A DNA stretch of 64,000 nucleotides from JAJEFO01 sp965208685 (GTDB taxonomy: Bacteria; Pseudomonadota; Alphaproteobacteria; Rhodobacterales; Rhodobacteraceae). Position 1 is the stretch's first letter, and each line of letters begins with the position of its first letter. A model generated the notes under the pieces. The model was given only the letters and a program-made list of their open reading frames with translations. It was not told the DNA's origin and ran no database searches. The position numbers and the translations under genes are program-made. Location: assembly GCA_965208685.1 (NCBI GenBank), contig CBDBPL010000007.1, forward strand, positions 2,232,001 through 2,296,000. The letters are read 5' to 3'. This document shows positions 17,878 to 27,692 of the stretch, piece after piece.

Positions 17878-18558
17878 ATGCCATCAGACACAGCTCCCGC
17901 AGGCAACACGCTTGATCTCGACGCTTTGGCACAGGAAACCTACTCGGCCGTCTACTCCGACGTCTGCGACGCGCTCGGCATGCGTTTTCGGACGTTGGAG
18001 CCGGGTGCGCGCCACATCGCAGGGCCGGATTGCGTGCTGATCGGGCATGCGCGCACGGCAATCTCCATGCCGGCAGACGAGATTCCGGAACGCCCCTATG
18101 GCGGCGAGATCGACTTCGTTGATTCGCTCGGCGATGGCGATCTCGTAGTGCTCGACTGCTCACGCGCGCCGGCTGCAGCTTGGGGCGAACTGTTTTCCAC
18201 AGCCTCGGCCGGCAGAGGTGCGCGCGGCGCACTGATCGACGGGCTGACCCGCGATGTCGCGAAGATCAACGAACTGGACCGGTTTCCGGTCTTCGCCCGC
18301 GGTGCCCGTCCAACCGATGCGCTGGGGCGGGTCGCGATACGCGAATGGGATGTGCCGGTCTGTGTCTACGGACTGACAGTCTTTCCCGGTGACCTCGTGG
18401 TCTGTGACAGCGACGGTGTGACAATCGTACCAGGAAAGCACATACCCGAAGTCGTCCCGCGCGCCCTCGAAAAGGCAAGCATAGAGTCGGAGGCACGCCA
18501 GCTTCTGCTTGAAGGCGGATATCTTCGCGATGTCTGGGAAAGTTACCGGGTGCTCTGA
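17878..18558 (+). CDS. RraA-family protein (oxaloacetate decarboxylase / 4-hydroxy-4-methyl-2-oxoglutarate aldolase type)
   Basis: A 226-residue RraA-fold protein. The family core GGEIDFVDSLGDGDLVVLD, AWGELFSTASAGRGARGALI and DGLTRDVAKI is intact, including the GxxxxxxA loop and the R-D pair that bind magnesium and the carboxylate. In sugar-acid operons such proteins usually act as class II pyruvate aldolases that split the last intermediate, not as RNase E inhibitors. This context (IclR, SDR, lactonase) supports an aldolase role. Substrate is inferred only from the neighbourhood. Confidence 0.85.
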   Translation: MPSDTAPAGNTLDLDALAQETYSAVYSDVCDALGMRFRTLEPGARHIAGPDCVLIGHARTAISMPADEIPERPYGGEIDFVDSLGDGDLVVLDCSRAPAAAWGELFSTASAGRGARGALIDGLTRDVAKINELDRFPVFARGARPTDALGRVAIREWDVPVCVYGLTVFPGDLVVCDSDGVTIVPGKHIPEVVPRALEKASIESEARQLLLEGGYLRDVWESYRVL

Positions 18559-18959
18559 CTTCCAGGAGCAATGCAGCAGGCCGTTCAGGTGCAACCTTCC
18601 GGGCACCGGGAGCGGTGCGCCGCCTGCTTTGCTGGCCAGGCCCGTCCTGCGGTGCGGTTCGCCTCGTCGCCCATCTCCGCGGATGTGGGACCGCAAGCGC
18701 GATCCGGAGCCCGGGACCAGAACACTCGGCAGGGCCCGACCCGCCTGGCAGGCGCCTCGATCGACCATTGGGTCGAACTCGGTGCCGGACATCCGGGCCA
18801 GCCGTGACTGCTCACCGCCAGGGACGGGGCCATGCGGCATGCTTGAATGTTCCGTGCTCGGAGCGCGCGAATTCGACCCGCAAGGTCGAGACATCCGAGC
18901 TTGCATTCTGCACCTTCGTCGCGGATTCTTCCACCAGTGCCAAAGCGGGTGGCAACGCC
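18559..18959. other. gap before the DUF1638 gene; possible decayed coding sequence
   Basis: About 400 bases. One plus-strand frame reads EPGTRTLGRARPAWQAP around 18710-18760, which faintly recalls the C-terminus of MttB-type trimethylamine methyltransferases, a usual neighbour of DUF1638 genes. The match is too short to call a gene. Nothing else is recognised. Confidence 0.3.
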
Positions 18960-19598
18960 ATGGACATTCCAAGTGACGGTGAACTGACCGAACACGGACT
19001 GCGCCCGATGGGCCACGGCCGGATCCTCGTGCTCGGTTGCGGCGCCCTCGCCCGGGAAATCCTGGCCTTGACCCGCAAGTTCGATCACATTGATCTCCTT
19101 TGCCTGCCAGCCATCTATCACAACCATCCTGAGAAGATCGTGCCTGCCGTGCGCAACGCCGTGGCCAGGTCGGCCGGCTACGATCGCATCTTTCTGGCAT
19201 ACGCCGACTGCGGCACCGGCGGCGAACTCGCGAGAACCGCCGAGGAACTCGGCATCGAGATGATGGCCGGGCCCCATTGCTTCGCCTTCTACCAAGGCAC
19301 CGAGGATTTCCTTGAGCGGGCAGACCAGGAATTCACGTCATTCTACCTCACGGACTTCCTGGTCCGGCAATTCGACGCGTTTGTCTGGAAGCCTCTCGGC
19401 CTCGACCGGCATCCCGAGTTGCGGGACAGCTATTTCGGGCATTACAGAACGCTCGTGTACCAAGCCCAGACCGACGACCCCGCGCTTGTCGAGAAGGCCC
19501 GGGATTGCGCCAAGCGACTAGGCCTGGGCTTCGAGCATCGCGCTACGGGCTACGGAGACCTCGGGGCCGCGCTTGCCGCTCTCGCTGAAGAGGCATGA
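18960..19598 (+). CDS. DUF1638 domain-containing protein
   Basis: A 212-residue protein with the DUF1638 pattern: RILVLGCGALAREILAL near the start, LPAIYHNHPEKIVPAVR, then DRIFLAYADCGTGGELA and AGPHCFAFYQG with conserved cysteines. The biochemical role of the family is not settled; members often sit beside corrinoid-dependent methyltransferase genes. I chose ATG 18960 because the upstream extension (to 18615) has no family resemblance. No complete methyltransferase gene is present here, though the preceding 400 bases may hold its remains. Confidence 0.8.
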   Translation: MDIPSDGELTEHGLRPMGHGRILVLGCGALAREILALTRKFDHIDLLCLPAIYHNHPEKIVPAVRNAVARSAGYDRIFLAYADCGTGGELARTAEELGIEMMAGPHCFAFYQGTEDFLERADQEFTSFYLTDFLVRQFDAFVWKPLGLDRHPELRDSYFGHYRTLVYQAQTDDPALVEKARDCAKRLGLGFEHRATGYGDLGAALAALAEEA

Positions 19599-19799
19599 CC
19601 TGATCTTCAAGGTCGCCGTTCCTGGTCCTTCCACAGCGATCCAGCCCTTGAACCAAGGACAAGGTGCATCTCGCCCGGAACAGCTTCGCGGCCGCCTTGG
19701 CCAAGCGACATTCAACGGCCATCCTTGCCGGCTCGCCACGGGCGATTTCAGCAGCTCTTTCGGCGGACACTGCATGACATTCTTGCTCACAGAAGTCCT

Positions 19800-19995
19800 T
19801 GTTGGAATGACTGCGAGGAGAAGACACCCGGACATGCGGGCGATCAGCGTGCACTGCGTCGGACGTGACCAGCTGTCCGAAGACCGGATCTTCATCGACC
19901 TTCCGCGTTTCCAGGGCCAGCGGGGAGTGGACATTCTTGCACGCTTCAGGGACTACTCGCGGACATGGGAGAGATACAAGGTGCCAAGTCCCTGA
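19800..19995 (+). pseudogene. 3' relic of a duplicated SnoaL-like gene
   Basis: A plus-strand frame ending at 19995 reads GMTARRRHPDMRAISVH, DQLSEDRIFIDLPRFQ and RGVDILARF. These align with the last ~45 codons of the neighbouring SnoaL-like gene, where the matching stretches are EMRVVDVYRRDGD, DKLAENWIFIDMLHFL and QGIDVLASL. No 5' portion exists upstream. It is what remains of a tandem paralogue, and its last 31 nt overlap the start of the intact gene. The intervening 19599-19799 shows no recognisable gene. Confidence 0.75.
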
Positions 19996-20987
19996 TCAGG
20001 ACGTTCGCCGACGACCTGGATGCTGCGGCATCGGGCGAGGCAACGCGGGCGGCCTTTCGCGAACATGCCGCGGACGGTCTCGCCTACCGCGGGGTGCATC
20101 CCTTCAACGTGCTGACGCATGCTGACAGCGTGGCAGACCGTGTCTGGTCACCCTTGAAAGCGGCCATGCCGCTCTTGCAGAGGCGCAGGGACATTTTTCT
20201 CGGCGGCCACAACAGCCTGCCGGGGCGATCGGGTCTCTGGGTTGTCGAGATGGGCAACCTGCTGGGCGACTTCACGCAAGACTGGCTGGGCATCCCGGCA
20301 ACCGGGAAAGCCACATACCTGCCTTACGTGTCATTCTACCGGATCGAGGACGGCACGATCGTCGAGATGGTCGAGTTCCTGGACGTCCTCGCAGCAGTGA
20401 CCCAAGCCGGGCTGAACCCTTGGCTGCAAGATCACTCAGGCGGATTCATGATGTCGCCGGGGCCGCGCACCCATGACGGCCTGCTTTACGGCCCGCAGGA
20501 CGCCGCGGCGACCGAGAAGACATTCGCGCTGACGCATGAGATGCTGGCGGACCTGGCGAAGACTTACACCTCTCCTGCCGACCACATCAGGCGCTACTGG
20601 CACAAGGACATGAACTGGTTTGGCCCGACCGGCATCGGAGCCAGCCTGGGATTCGCCGGGTACCGGCGCGGCCATACAGACCCGTTTGAACACAAGCTCG
20701 ACACGGTCGACATCCTGCATGAAGAGGTGACCGCAGCAGAAGGCAATTTCAGCGCTGTCATGTGGTGGCCCTGTCTCAGAATGCGCAACACGGGCGACTA
20801 CATGGGCGTCCCCGCAAGTGACGCCTTGGCCGAAATGCGCGTCGTCGATGTCTATCGCCGCGACGGTGACAAACTGGCCGAAAACTGGATTTTCATCGAC
20901 ATGCTGCATTTCCTGAAGGACCAGGGTATCGATGTTCTGGCCAGTCTTCAGAAAGTCGCTCGTACGAGAAAATCACCCGGAACTTGA
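19965..20987 (+). CDS. SnoaL-like (NTF2-fold) protein, two repeats
   Basis: The 340-residue product has two SnoaL/NTF2-like halves: one around residues 10-140 ending in SFYRIEDGTIVEMVEFLDVL and one around 185-335 ending DKLAENWIFIDMLHFLKDQG. Such small alpha+beta barrels act as cyclases, isomerases or binding proteins, and the reaction here is unknown. ATG 19965 sits inside the 3' relic of a former paralogue and has no strong ribosome site, so an old duplication/deletion may have altered its promoter. It is the last gene of the plus-strand IclR-linked block. Confidence 0.8.
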   Translation: MGEIQGAKSLIRTFADDLDAAASGEATRAAFREHAADGLAYRGVHPFNVLTHADSVADRVWSPLKAAMPLLQRRRDIFLGGHNSLPGRSGLWVVEMGNLLGDFTQDWLGIPATGKATYLPYVSFYRIEDGTIVEMVEFLDVLAAVTQAGLNPWLQDHSGGFMMSPGPRTHDGLLYGPQDAAATEKTFALTHEMLADLAKTYTSPADHIRRYWHKDMNWFGPTGIGASLGFAGYRRGHTDPFEHKLDTVDILHEEVTAAEGNFSAVMWWPCLRMRNTGDYMGVPASDALAEMRVVDVYRRDGDKLAENWIFIDMLHFLKDQGIDVLASLQKVARTRKSPGT

Positions 20988-21365
20988 GGGGCCCGTCGTC
21001 CACAAGCTGTTGAACGCGGCCTTCTGTGGATGACCTTAGATTGCAAAACGCTTTCCCCTTTCACGTCCTTGGGTCGGGGTTGGCGCCGCCGATGGCGGGC
21101 CGACAATGTCGGCGTGGAACCCAACAAGCTCACGGCGGTGCTTGCTGCGTAGGCCGCGTTCGGCCCGGAGACTTGAGGCTGAATCGGGCGATTCATGCCG
21201 GTTTGACTTGTCGCGATGCGCCAAAGTAGGGTTTGAAGGCGTCTACACGAGCTTCACTGGACTGCCGATGCTCACCATCACCTTCAGAGTCGGTCTTCCT
21301 GCTGGCGATGCGGAAGAAGTGCGCGGCTCCGACCCGCCGATCCGCGGACGAGACGGGTAGCGATC
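20988..21365. other. 378-base gap upstream of the RND operon, no gene recognised
   Basis: Frames here are short and unlike any family I know. The promoter of the RND-LolA-barrel operon should lie in the right half, but no convincing -35/-10 pair stands out by eye. Confidence 0.35.
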
Positions 21366-23807
21366 GTGACAGGGATCAAGGCGCGAGTGGAGAAGTGGTT
21401 CGAAGCGTCGGCGGCCTATCTCTGCCGAAAGAGACTCCCTGCAATCATTGTCGTGCTGCTTGCCACGGCTGCTGCCGCGACGGGGCTGCGCAACCTCGTC
21501 ATCGACACGTCGACCGAGTCCTTTCTGCGGGCGGGGGATCCCGTTCTGGAAAGATACGAAGAGTTCCGGGACCAATTCGGCCGCGACGACGTGATCATCG
21601 TGTCCGTCACGCCGGATGAACTGTTCACCTTGGAGTCCCTGACCGAACTGAAGAAGCTGCATGACTCGCTCGCCTCCGGAGTTCCCAGCCTTGCGGGCAT
21701 CACCTCCATGATCAATGCGCGCAGCACAAGAGGGGAAGGCGACCGTCTGATTGTCGAGGATCTCCTGCAATCCTGGCCGGAATCAGGACAGGATCTTGCG
21801 GCCCTTCGGTCCCGCGTCCTGGCAAATCCCCTGTACCGCAACCTCCTGATCTCGCCTGATGGCACGGTGACCACGATCGTGCTCGAGCTGGCGAGGTTCG
21901 CCGGCATCGAGGAACAGTCGGTGGATGATGCGCTTGCCCTGTTCGACGAGGCTCCCCCTGACGCCGGTCCCCGCGAGCGGCTGAGCGATGAAGAGACCCA
22001 ACTGGTGTTCGAAGCCGTCGACGAAATCGTGGCGGAGCATCGACGGGACGGCTTTGTCCTGCATGTCGCGGGAACCCCGGCAGTCATGGAATCCCTGAAG
22101 GCGGCGCTTCAGAAGGACGTTGCACGATCCGTGCTGCTGGCGATAGCCGTCATCGCGACTCTCCTGTTCGCAATGTTCCGCTCCGTTGCGGCCGTGGTGC
22201 TGCCCCTGGGAGTGGTGGTGCTTGCGCTGCTGAGCACGCTCGGACTCATGGGCCACCTCGCCACCCCCGTGACATTGCCGATCGTCATTCTCCCGTCATT
22301 CCTGCTTGCCGTGGGCGTCGGCGCGGCTGTTCACCTGCTGGCCATTCACTTCAGGAACATCCGAGCCGGACTTGACCGGGAACAGGCGATTGTCGCAGCG
22401 GTTGGCCATGCCGGGCTGCCGGTCCTTCTGACAAGCCTGACCACCGCCGTCGGCCTGGGTTCCTTTGCCGTCGCCGACGTCGCCCCGATCGCCGACCTGG
22501 GGCGATATTCCGCGATCGGGATCCTGATCGCGCTCGCCTACACCCTGGTCTTGCTGCCTGCCGGGCTTGCACTGATTCCGTCGAGGGCCATGCAGGCCTT
22601 TGCATCGGCTGGAAGGGCGTCAGCCATGACGGACAGGGTGCTGGCCGCATTCGCGAGATTCGGCGTTCGCAATGCCGTGCCGATCGTCTGTTCATTCCTC
22701 GTGGCGGCAACGGTCGCGTTCGGATTCGCGGTGCAGCTGCGCTTTTCGCACGACGTCCTTTCATGGCTGCCCGACGACTGGCCTGTGCACCAGTCAACCC
22801 GCGCCATAGATCGCGATCTCGGAGGATCGGTGTCGCTCGAGGTCGTGCTGGACACCGGGACCGACAACGGTCTGCACGACCGGGATACGCTGCTCAAGCT
22901 CGATGCCCTGAAGAGGGACATCGAGTCGGAGTCGTCTGGACCCACCAAGGTCGGCGCGGTCCTGTCCGTGGCCGACCTGCTGAAGGAGATTCACCAGGCG
23001 CTGAACGAGAACCGCACGGAATTCCATCGCATCCCGGAGAATCCCGCGTTGATTCCACAGGAATTCCTGCTCTTCGAGAATTCCGGCTCGGATGACCTGG
23101 AGGATCTCGTCGATTTCCAGTTCAGCCGTGCACGCTTCAGCATGCGCGTCCCTTGGCAGGACACCCTGAACTACCCGCCGTTCATCCGGGACGTGGAAGA
23201 GCGATTCGCGAGTGCCTTCGGAAGCCCCGCCGACGTGACCGTGACCGGGATCATGAGCCTGCTGAGCAGGACCCTCGAGAACACGATCCGCTCCGCGGCC
23301 CGCAGCTATCTCATCGCCGGTGTCGTGATCACGCTGATGATGATCGCGCTCATTGGGCGCGTCGGCACAGGGCTGATCAGCATGCTTCCAAACTTCACGC
23401 CCATACTCCTTACGCTTGCGCTGATGCAGGTCGCCGGGATCCCCCTGAATCTCTTCACCATGCTGGTCGGCTCGATCGCCATCGGCCTCGCCGTGGACGA
23501 CACGGTCCACTTCATGCATCACTTTCACAGGTATCTCGAGCGCACGGGTTCCGTGGAGCGTGCCGTGCACGAGACGCTGCAGACCTCGGGCCGCGCGATG
23601 CTGCTGACATCCGCCGTGCTGACTGCCGGCTTCTTCATCTTCTGCCTTGCCGACATGAGGAACCTGGTCGATTTCGGGTTCCTGACCGGCGTCACCATAG
23701 TGACCGCGCTGGCCGCCGACTTCGTTCTTGCGCCGGCGCTCATGGCCCTTCGCTACCGCAGCCTGCGGCGTCCGGAAACACCCCCACAACAGGGAGAAAC
23801 CGAATGA
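21366..23807 (+). CDS. MMPL/RND-superfamily inner-membrane transporter
   Basis: An 813-residue RND protein of the MMPL type, with one N-terminal helix, two large periplasmic domains and two blocks of five to six helices (about 235-420 and 620-800). The helix with the proton-relay acid pair is readable as IAIGLAVDDTVHFMHHF near residues 704-720. It starts with GTG 21366. Its stop overlaps the next ATG by 4 nt, and that gene encodes a LolA-like periplasmic protein followed by an outer-membrane barrel. The set looks like an envelope-spanning lipid or hydrophobic-compound transport system; the substrate is unknown. Confidence 0.9.
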   Translation: MTGIKARVEKWFEASAAYLCRKRLPAIIVVLLATAAAATGLRNLVIDTSTESFLRAGDPVLERYEEFRDQFGRDDVIIVSVTPDELFTLESLTELKKLHDSLASGVPSLAGITSMINARSTRGEGDRLIVEDLLQSWPESGQDLAALRSRVLANPLYRNLLISPDGTVTTIVLELARFAGIEEQSVDDALALFDEAPPDAGPRERLSDEETQLVFEAVDEIVAEHRRDGFVLHVAGTPAVMESLKAALQKDVARSVLLAIAVIATLLFAMFRSVAAVVLPLGVVVLALLSTLGLMGHLATPVTLPIVILPSFLLAVGVGAAVHLLAIHFRNIRAGLDREQAIVAAVGHAGLPVLLTSLTTAVGLGSFAVADVAPIADLGRYSAIGILIALAYTLVLLPAGLALIPSRAMQAFASAGRASAMTDRVLAAFARFGVRNAVPIVCSFLVAATVAFGFAVQLRFSHDVLSWLPDDWPVHQSTRAIDRDLGGSVSLEVVLDTGTDNGLHDRDTLLKLDALKRDIESESSGPTKVGAVLSVADLLKEIHQALNENRTEFHRIPENPALIPQEFLLFENSGSDDLEDLVDFQFSRARFSMRVPWQDTLNYPPFIRDVEERFASAFGSPADVTVTGIMSLLSRTLENTIRSAARSYLIAGVVITLMMIALIGRVGTGLISMLPNFTPILLTLALMQVAGIPLNLFTMLVGSIAIGLAVDDTVHFMHHFHRYLERTGSVERAVHETLQTSGRAMLLTSAVLTAGFFIFCLADMRNLVDFGFLTGVTIVTALAADFVLAPALMALRYRSLRRPETPPQQGETE

Positions 23808-24601
23808 GGAAGACTGCACTTGTCCTGATCGCCTGCATGTTTCTGACGCTGCCTGCAGCACAGGCGGCCGACGATCAGGCACTGAACATCATGCGTCGGG
23901 TCGATGCCGTCGATGACGGCGACAACCGGACGGCCCGCATGTCCATGACGCTGATCGACCGTGACGGTAGCACCAGGACACGCCAGCTCCAGACGTTCAT
24001 GAAGGATCGGGGCAAGGACACGCTCAACCTCATGTTCTTTCTTTCGCCCTCGAACGTGCGCAACACGGGATTCCTGACCCATGACTTCCACGACCCGAAC
24101 CGGGATGACGACCAATGGCTCTATCTGCCGGAGCTGCGCAAGACGAAGCGGATCGCCGGCGCCAGCAAGTCACAGTCATTCATGGGCACCGACCTCTCCT
24201 ACGCGGACATGACGCGGCGCGTCACCGAGGAGTGGAACTACCGGCTTCTCGGCGAACGCGAGGTTCGCGGCGATCCCGCCTGGCTCATCGAGGCGACGCC
24301 CGCGTCGGCAGCTGTCAGGGAGCGCTACGGCTATGCAAAATCGGTGATGTTCGTCCGCAAGGACATCGACGTGGTGGTGCGGGCGGTCCACTGGCTGACG
24401 AAGGGCGGCGAGCTGAAATACCTGGACATCACGGGGCTGGCGCGCATCGATGGCATCTGGACGCGCGTCGAACTCGACATGCGAACCGTGAGGAACGAGA
24501 AGACGCAGCATCGCACCGTGCTGCGCTTCGAAGACGTCCGCTACAACCAGGACCTGGACGAGGATCTCTTCACCTTGCGGCAGCTTGAACGGGGTCTTTG
24601 A
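23804..24601 (+). CDS. LolA-like outer-membrane lipoprotein-sorting protein
   Basis: A 265-residue secreted protein with a signal peptide (MRKTALVLIACMFLTLPAA, cleavage near AQAADD) and the LolA-like domain common next to MMPL transporters (QLQTFMKDRGKDTLNLMFFL; DDDQWLYLPELRKTKRIAG; GTDLSYADM). ATG 23804 overlaps the transporter stop. The fold is an open half-barrel that carries acyl chains across the periplasm, so it probably shuttles the RND substrate to or from the outer membrane. It is not the canonical LolA, which is found elsewhere with different neighbours. Confidence 0.88.
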   Translation: MRKTALVLIACMFLTLPAAQAADDQALNIMRRVDAVDDGDNRTARMSMTLIDRDGSTRTRQLQTFMKDRGKDTLNLMFFLSPSNVRNTGFLTHDFHDPNRDDDQWLYLPELRKTKRIAGASKSQSFMGTDLSYADMTRRVTEEWNYRLLGEREVRGDPAWLIEATPASAAVRERYGYAKSVMFVRKDIDVVVRAVHWLTKGGELKYLDITGLARIDGIWTRVELDMRTVRNEKTQHRTVLRFEDVRYNQDLDEDLFTLRQLERGL

Positions 24602-26025
24602 ACGTTGTCATGACACTGGGAGCCGTCCTTGTCCTGATCCTGGCAGCTGGCCCTGTCCTCGCCCAGGGCAACATTGACCGGGTGCTGGAGGGATTCGACG
24701 ACGCGCCGGCGTTTCAACCGCCGGATGACATCCTGACTGCCCTGGAGGGCTTCGACACCGACGCCAGTCCGGCGTCGCGGCTGCCGCCCCCTCCCGACGA
24801 GCCCCCCGCCCGGCTTCAGTTCGGGGGACGACTGAGCCAGCGGTTCGTGATCAATGTCGCCCATGACGCCCCGCCGCCTTCCGGCATTGATCATCGCGGC
24901 CTGTCCTCGATGCAGTCGCGGCTGGATCTCGAAGCGGACGCAAGGCTCGGATCTGCCTGGAAAGCCCGCCTCGAAGGGCATTTCTGGCTTGATCCTGCGG
25001 CCGACCGAGCGAATGGCGGAGCCAGGCGTTCATCGGAATTCTCCGACGCCTACGGACGCGAGGCGGAAATCGACGAGTTCTTCCTTCAGGGGCCGGTTTC
25101 GGGGAACCTCGACCTCACTGTCGGCCGCCAAATCCTGGCCTGGGGCAGATCGGACCTATTTCGCGTGACGGACGCGCTCAATCCCGTTGACAGCCGCCTT
25201 CCGGGCCTGACCGACATAAAGGACCACCGGCTGCCAGTCACGGCACTCCGCCTGGACCGCTACGCGGGCTCCTGGTCCTTCAGCATGATCGCCATTCCCG
25301 AACGCCGCTTCAACAAGCTTCCAGTGCCCGGCAGCGATTTCTTCGTTGGAGCGGAAGCACCGCCGCAACGCACGTCACCGGACGATGCGTTCGGCGCTCC
25401 TGAATTGGCGCTTGCACTGAACGGCACGTTCCCGGGGTGGGACATTTCCATTTACGGTGCACGAATGTTCGACGACCGGCCGCACATTGCACCTGGGCCC
25501 TCTGGACTGCCGCAGCTGCGTCACGGCCGGATCACGATGTCGGGCGCGGCCGGGAATCTCGTGCGCGGAAGCTGGCTCATCAAGGCGGAGGCGGCACGTT
25601 TCAACGGACTGCGCTTTTCCAATGCGGGCGCACGGACGTTCTCGCGCCTGACGGCCCTGGCAGGGGTCGAATACTCCGGATTTGCCGACACTGCCATCGC
25701 ACTTGAAGCCAGGAATGACCACATTTCGGACTTCGACGACCGCCTTGCCTTGTTGCCCGATGACCGCAGGCGCAATGAAACAGCGACTGCTCTTCGGGTC
25801 CAGCGCACCTTCCTGAACGACACGCTTGACGTTACGTTCCTTGCGCTGACCTTCGGGAAGACCGGCGAACTCGGCGCGGTTCGCAGGCTCCAGTTCGACT
25901 ACGCCTGGACCGACGCGCTTCAGTTGTCGACCGGGCTGGTGGACTACCGGTCGGGCGGGCAAGCGCCGTTTCGGGGAATCGGGAACAATGACCGGCTGTT
26001 CGCCACGCTCAACTATCACTTCTGA
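24598..26025 (+). CDS. outer-membrane beta-barrel protein (DUF1302/alginate-export-like)
   Basis: The 475-residue protein has an N-terminal signal peptide (ALVLILAAG-type core ending PVLAQG), then alternating polar/apolar strands, and ends in TLNYHF with the terminal phenylalanine typical of BAM-inserted barrels. Pieces such as DLTVGRQILAWGRSDLFRV resemble DUF1302-like porins. The TTG at 24598 overlaps the previous stop; ATG 24610 is an alternative. It would be the outer-membrane exit or entry of the RND-LolA-barrel system. Coupled overlaps across three genes argue that the products form one machine. Confidence 0.78.
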   Translation: MNVVMTLGAVLVLILAAGPVLAQGNIDRVLEGFDDAPAFQPPDDILTALEGFDTDASPASRLPPPPDEPPARLQFGGRLSQRFVINVAHDAPPPSGIDHRGLSSMQSRLDLEADARLGSAWKARLEGHFWLDPAADRANGGARRSSEFSDAYGREAEIDEFFLQGPVSGNLDLTVGRQILAWGRSDLFRVTDALNPVDSRLPGLTDIKDHRLPVTALRLDRYAGSWSFSMIAIPERRFNKLPVPGSDFFVGAEAPPQRTSPDDAFGAPELALALNGTFPGWDISIYGARMFDDRPHIAPGPSGLPQLRHGRITMSGAAGNLVRGSWLIKAEAARFNGLRFSNAGARTFSRLTALAGVEYSGFADTAIALEARNDHISDFDDRLALLPDDRRRNETATALRVQRTFLNDTLDVTFLALTFGKTGELGAVRRLQFDYAWTDALQLSTGLVDYRSGGQAPFRGIGNNDRLFATLNYHF

Positions 26026-26131
26026 CTTTCGCCTTTGGGACTGACCGGCATGGCCGAACGCCGGACAGCAGCGGTTGTTGAATTTCTCCTCGTCAGCCGC
26101 CAGACTGGGTGCGGGTGCCAGGGTCGACTCG

Positions 26132-27457
26132 ATGGACGAGGTTATCAACAGACTGAATCTGCCAGAATTCCGGGCCGGCCTGGAAGAGTGGTTCGCAACC
26201 CACGTATTGTCGGCCGACAACGCGGTTCAGGTGGGGCTGATCCTGCTCGCGCTGCTGCTTGGCCGTTTGCTGGGTCCGCGACTGCGTCGTGCCATCTCTG
26301 CGGCATCGATGTTCCAAACTCGACATGCCGAGCTGCAGGGCTTCGTCGGTCGTCTCTCTGCGCTGTCCACGCAGATTGTCATCCTCGTGTTTCTGTGGAT
26401 TGCAGTCGAAGCAGGGGCGCAAACCCAATTGTTCGGCCATCGCCTGACGCAGGTGGCAGCGAGCCTGGCCGGTGCCTGGGTGGCGATCCGGCTGGCGTCA
26501 GGCTTCATCAGCAACGACCTGGTGGCCCGGTCGGTCGCCTGGATCGCCTGGATCCTGGCGGCCCTGGTCGCAATGGGGCTGTTCGACGCAACGGTCACCT
26601 TGCTCGACGGCATCGGAATGACCTTCGGGCAAGTGCGAATTTCGCTGCTCGCCATAGCGAAAGGCACTCTGGCCCTGGTGGTTCTCCTCTGGATGATGCT
26701 GGTGCTTTCCAACCTTCTCGAGCGGCAGATCAAGCGATCGGAAAACCTGACACCGACGGTCCAGGTGCTGATTTCCAAGATCGTCAAGATCGTGCTCGTT
26801 ACCTTTGCCTTCCTGGTCGCCATCGGCAGCCTGGGAATCGACCTCACGGCGCTGACGGTGTTCGGAGGTGCGCTTGGCATTGGCGTGGGGATCGGCCTGC
26901 AGAAAATCGTGTCCAACCTGATCAGCGGCCTTCTGCTGCTGATGGACAAGTCGATCAAGCCCAATGACGTCATTGCGGTTGGCAACACTTATGGCTGGGT
27001 CGCATCGCTCGGCGCGCGCTACGCGGCGGTCCGAACGCGCGACGGCGTCGAATACCTCATCCCGAATGAAGAGTTGATAACGCAACGTGTCGAGAACTGG
27101 TCACACAGTGACAGTGCGGTGCGGCTCTGCATCCCGGTCGGAGTTTCCTACGAGTGCGACGTGCGGCTCGCAATGGACCTGTGCCGCGAGGCTTCTGCCG
27201 CGGTTGAGCGAGTGCTGGACGACCCGCCGCCTCAATGCCTGCTCAGGGGCTTCGGAGAAAGCGCGATAGACCTCGAGATGCGAGTCTGGATCAACGATCC
27301 GGCCGATGGACGTGCCAACGTCATCAGCGAGTTGCTGCTGCTCGTTTGGGACCTGTTCCGCGAACACGGCATCCAGATACCCTTCCCGCAGCGCGACCTG
27401 CACTTGAAGTCGAGCAGCATTCGCCTGTCGCCCGAGATCTCCGATCATTCGCCGTGA
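26132..27457 (+). CDS. MscS-family mechanosensitive channel
   Basis: About 441 residues with several N-terminal helices, then the MscS pore and vestibule. The pore-lining glycine/alanine helix is readable as GALGIGVGIGLQKIVSNLIS, followed by LLMDKSIKPNDVI and the beta-domain YLIPNEELITQRVENWSH. ATG 26132 was preferred; the frame is open back to a TTG at 26075 without a good ribosome site. It follows the barrel gene by about 100 nt and may be cotranscribed. The role is release of solutes under hypo-osmotic stress. Confidence 0.9.
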   Translation: MDEVINRLNLPEFRAGLEEWFATHVLSADNAVQVGLILLALLLGRLLGPRLRRAISAASMFQTRHAELQGFVGRLSALSTQIVILVFLWIAVEAGAQTQLFGHRLTQVAASLAGAWVAIRLASGFISNDLVARSVAWIAWILAALVAMGLFDATVTLLDGIGMTFGQVRISLLAIAKGTLALVVLLWMMLVLSNLLERQIKRSENLTPTVQVLISKIVKIVLVTFAFLVAIGSLGIDLTALTVFGGALGIGVGIGLQKIVSNLISGLLLLMDKSIKPNDVIAVGNTYGWVASLGARYAAVRTRDGVEYLIPNEELITQRVENWSHSDSAVRLCIPVGVSYECDVRLAMDLCREASAAVERVLDDPPPQCLLRGFGESAIDLEMRVWINDPADGRANVISELLLLVWDLFREHGIQIPFPQRDLHLKSSSIRLSPEISDHSP

Positions 27458-27692
27458 GCGCCTTAGGGCAAAGGAGTCGGGCGCGGGTTCAATTGCATCT
27501 TCCTGTTTCGTTTGCCACTGTTTCTCGTCGATGCCGGAACTCGCGTTCAAGATTTGAATGTCATTCCCAAATCGCGTGCCCGGATCCCTCGCAGAACAAG
27601 GAACACGCACGAAGCCGCGCCCTACCCGTTACCCATTGGTGTCGCCTAGCCCGTCTTCGACAGTGAATCCTCGATCTTGAAGCATTCCGCAG
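27458..27692. other. gap after the MscS gene
   Basis: Roughly 235 bases without a recognisable gene, leading into transposase and nucleotidyltransferase debris. No clear terminator hairpin was found. Confidence 0.35.

Noticed and set aside
23153..23803. Upstream extension of the LolA-like gene
   Set aside because: This part is the RND gene in another frame; the signal peptide begins at ATG 23804.
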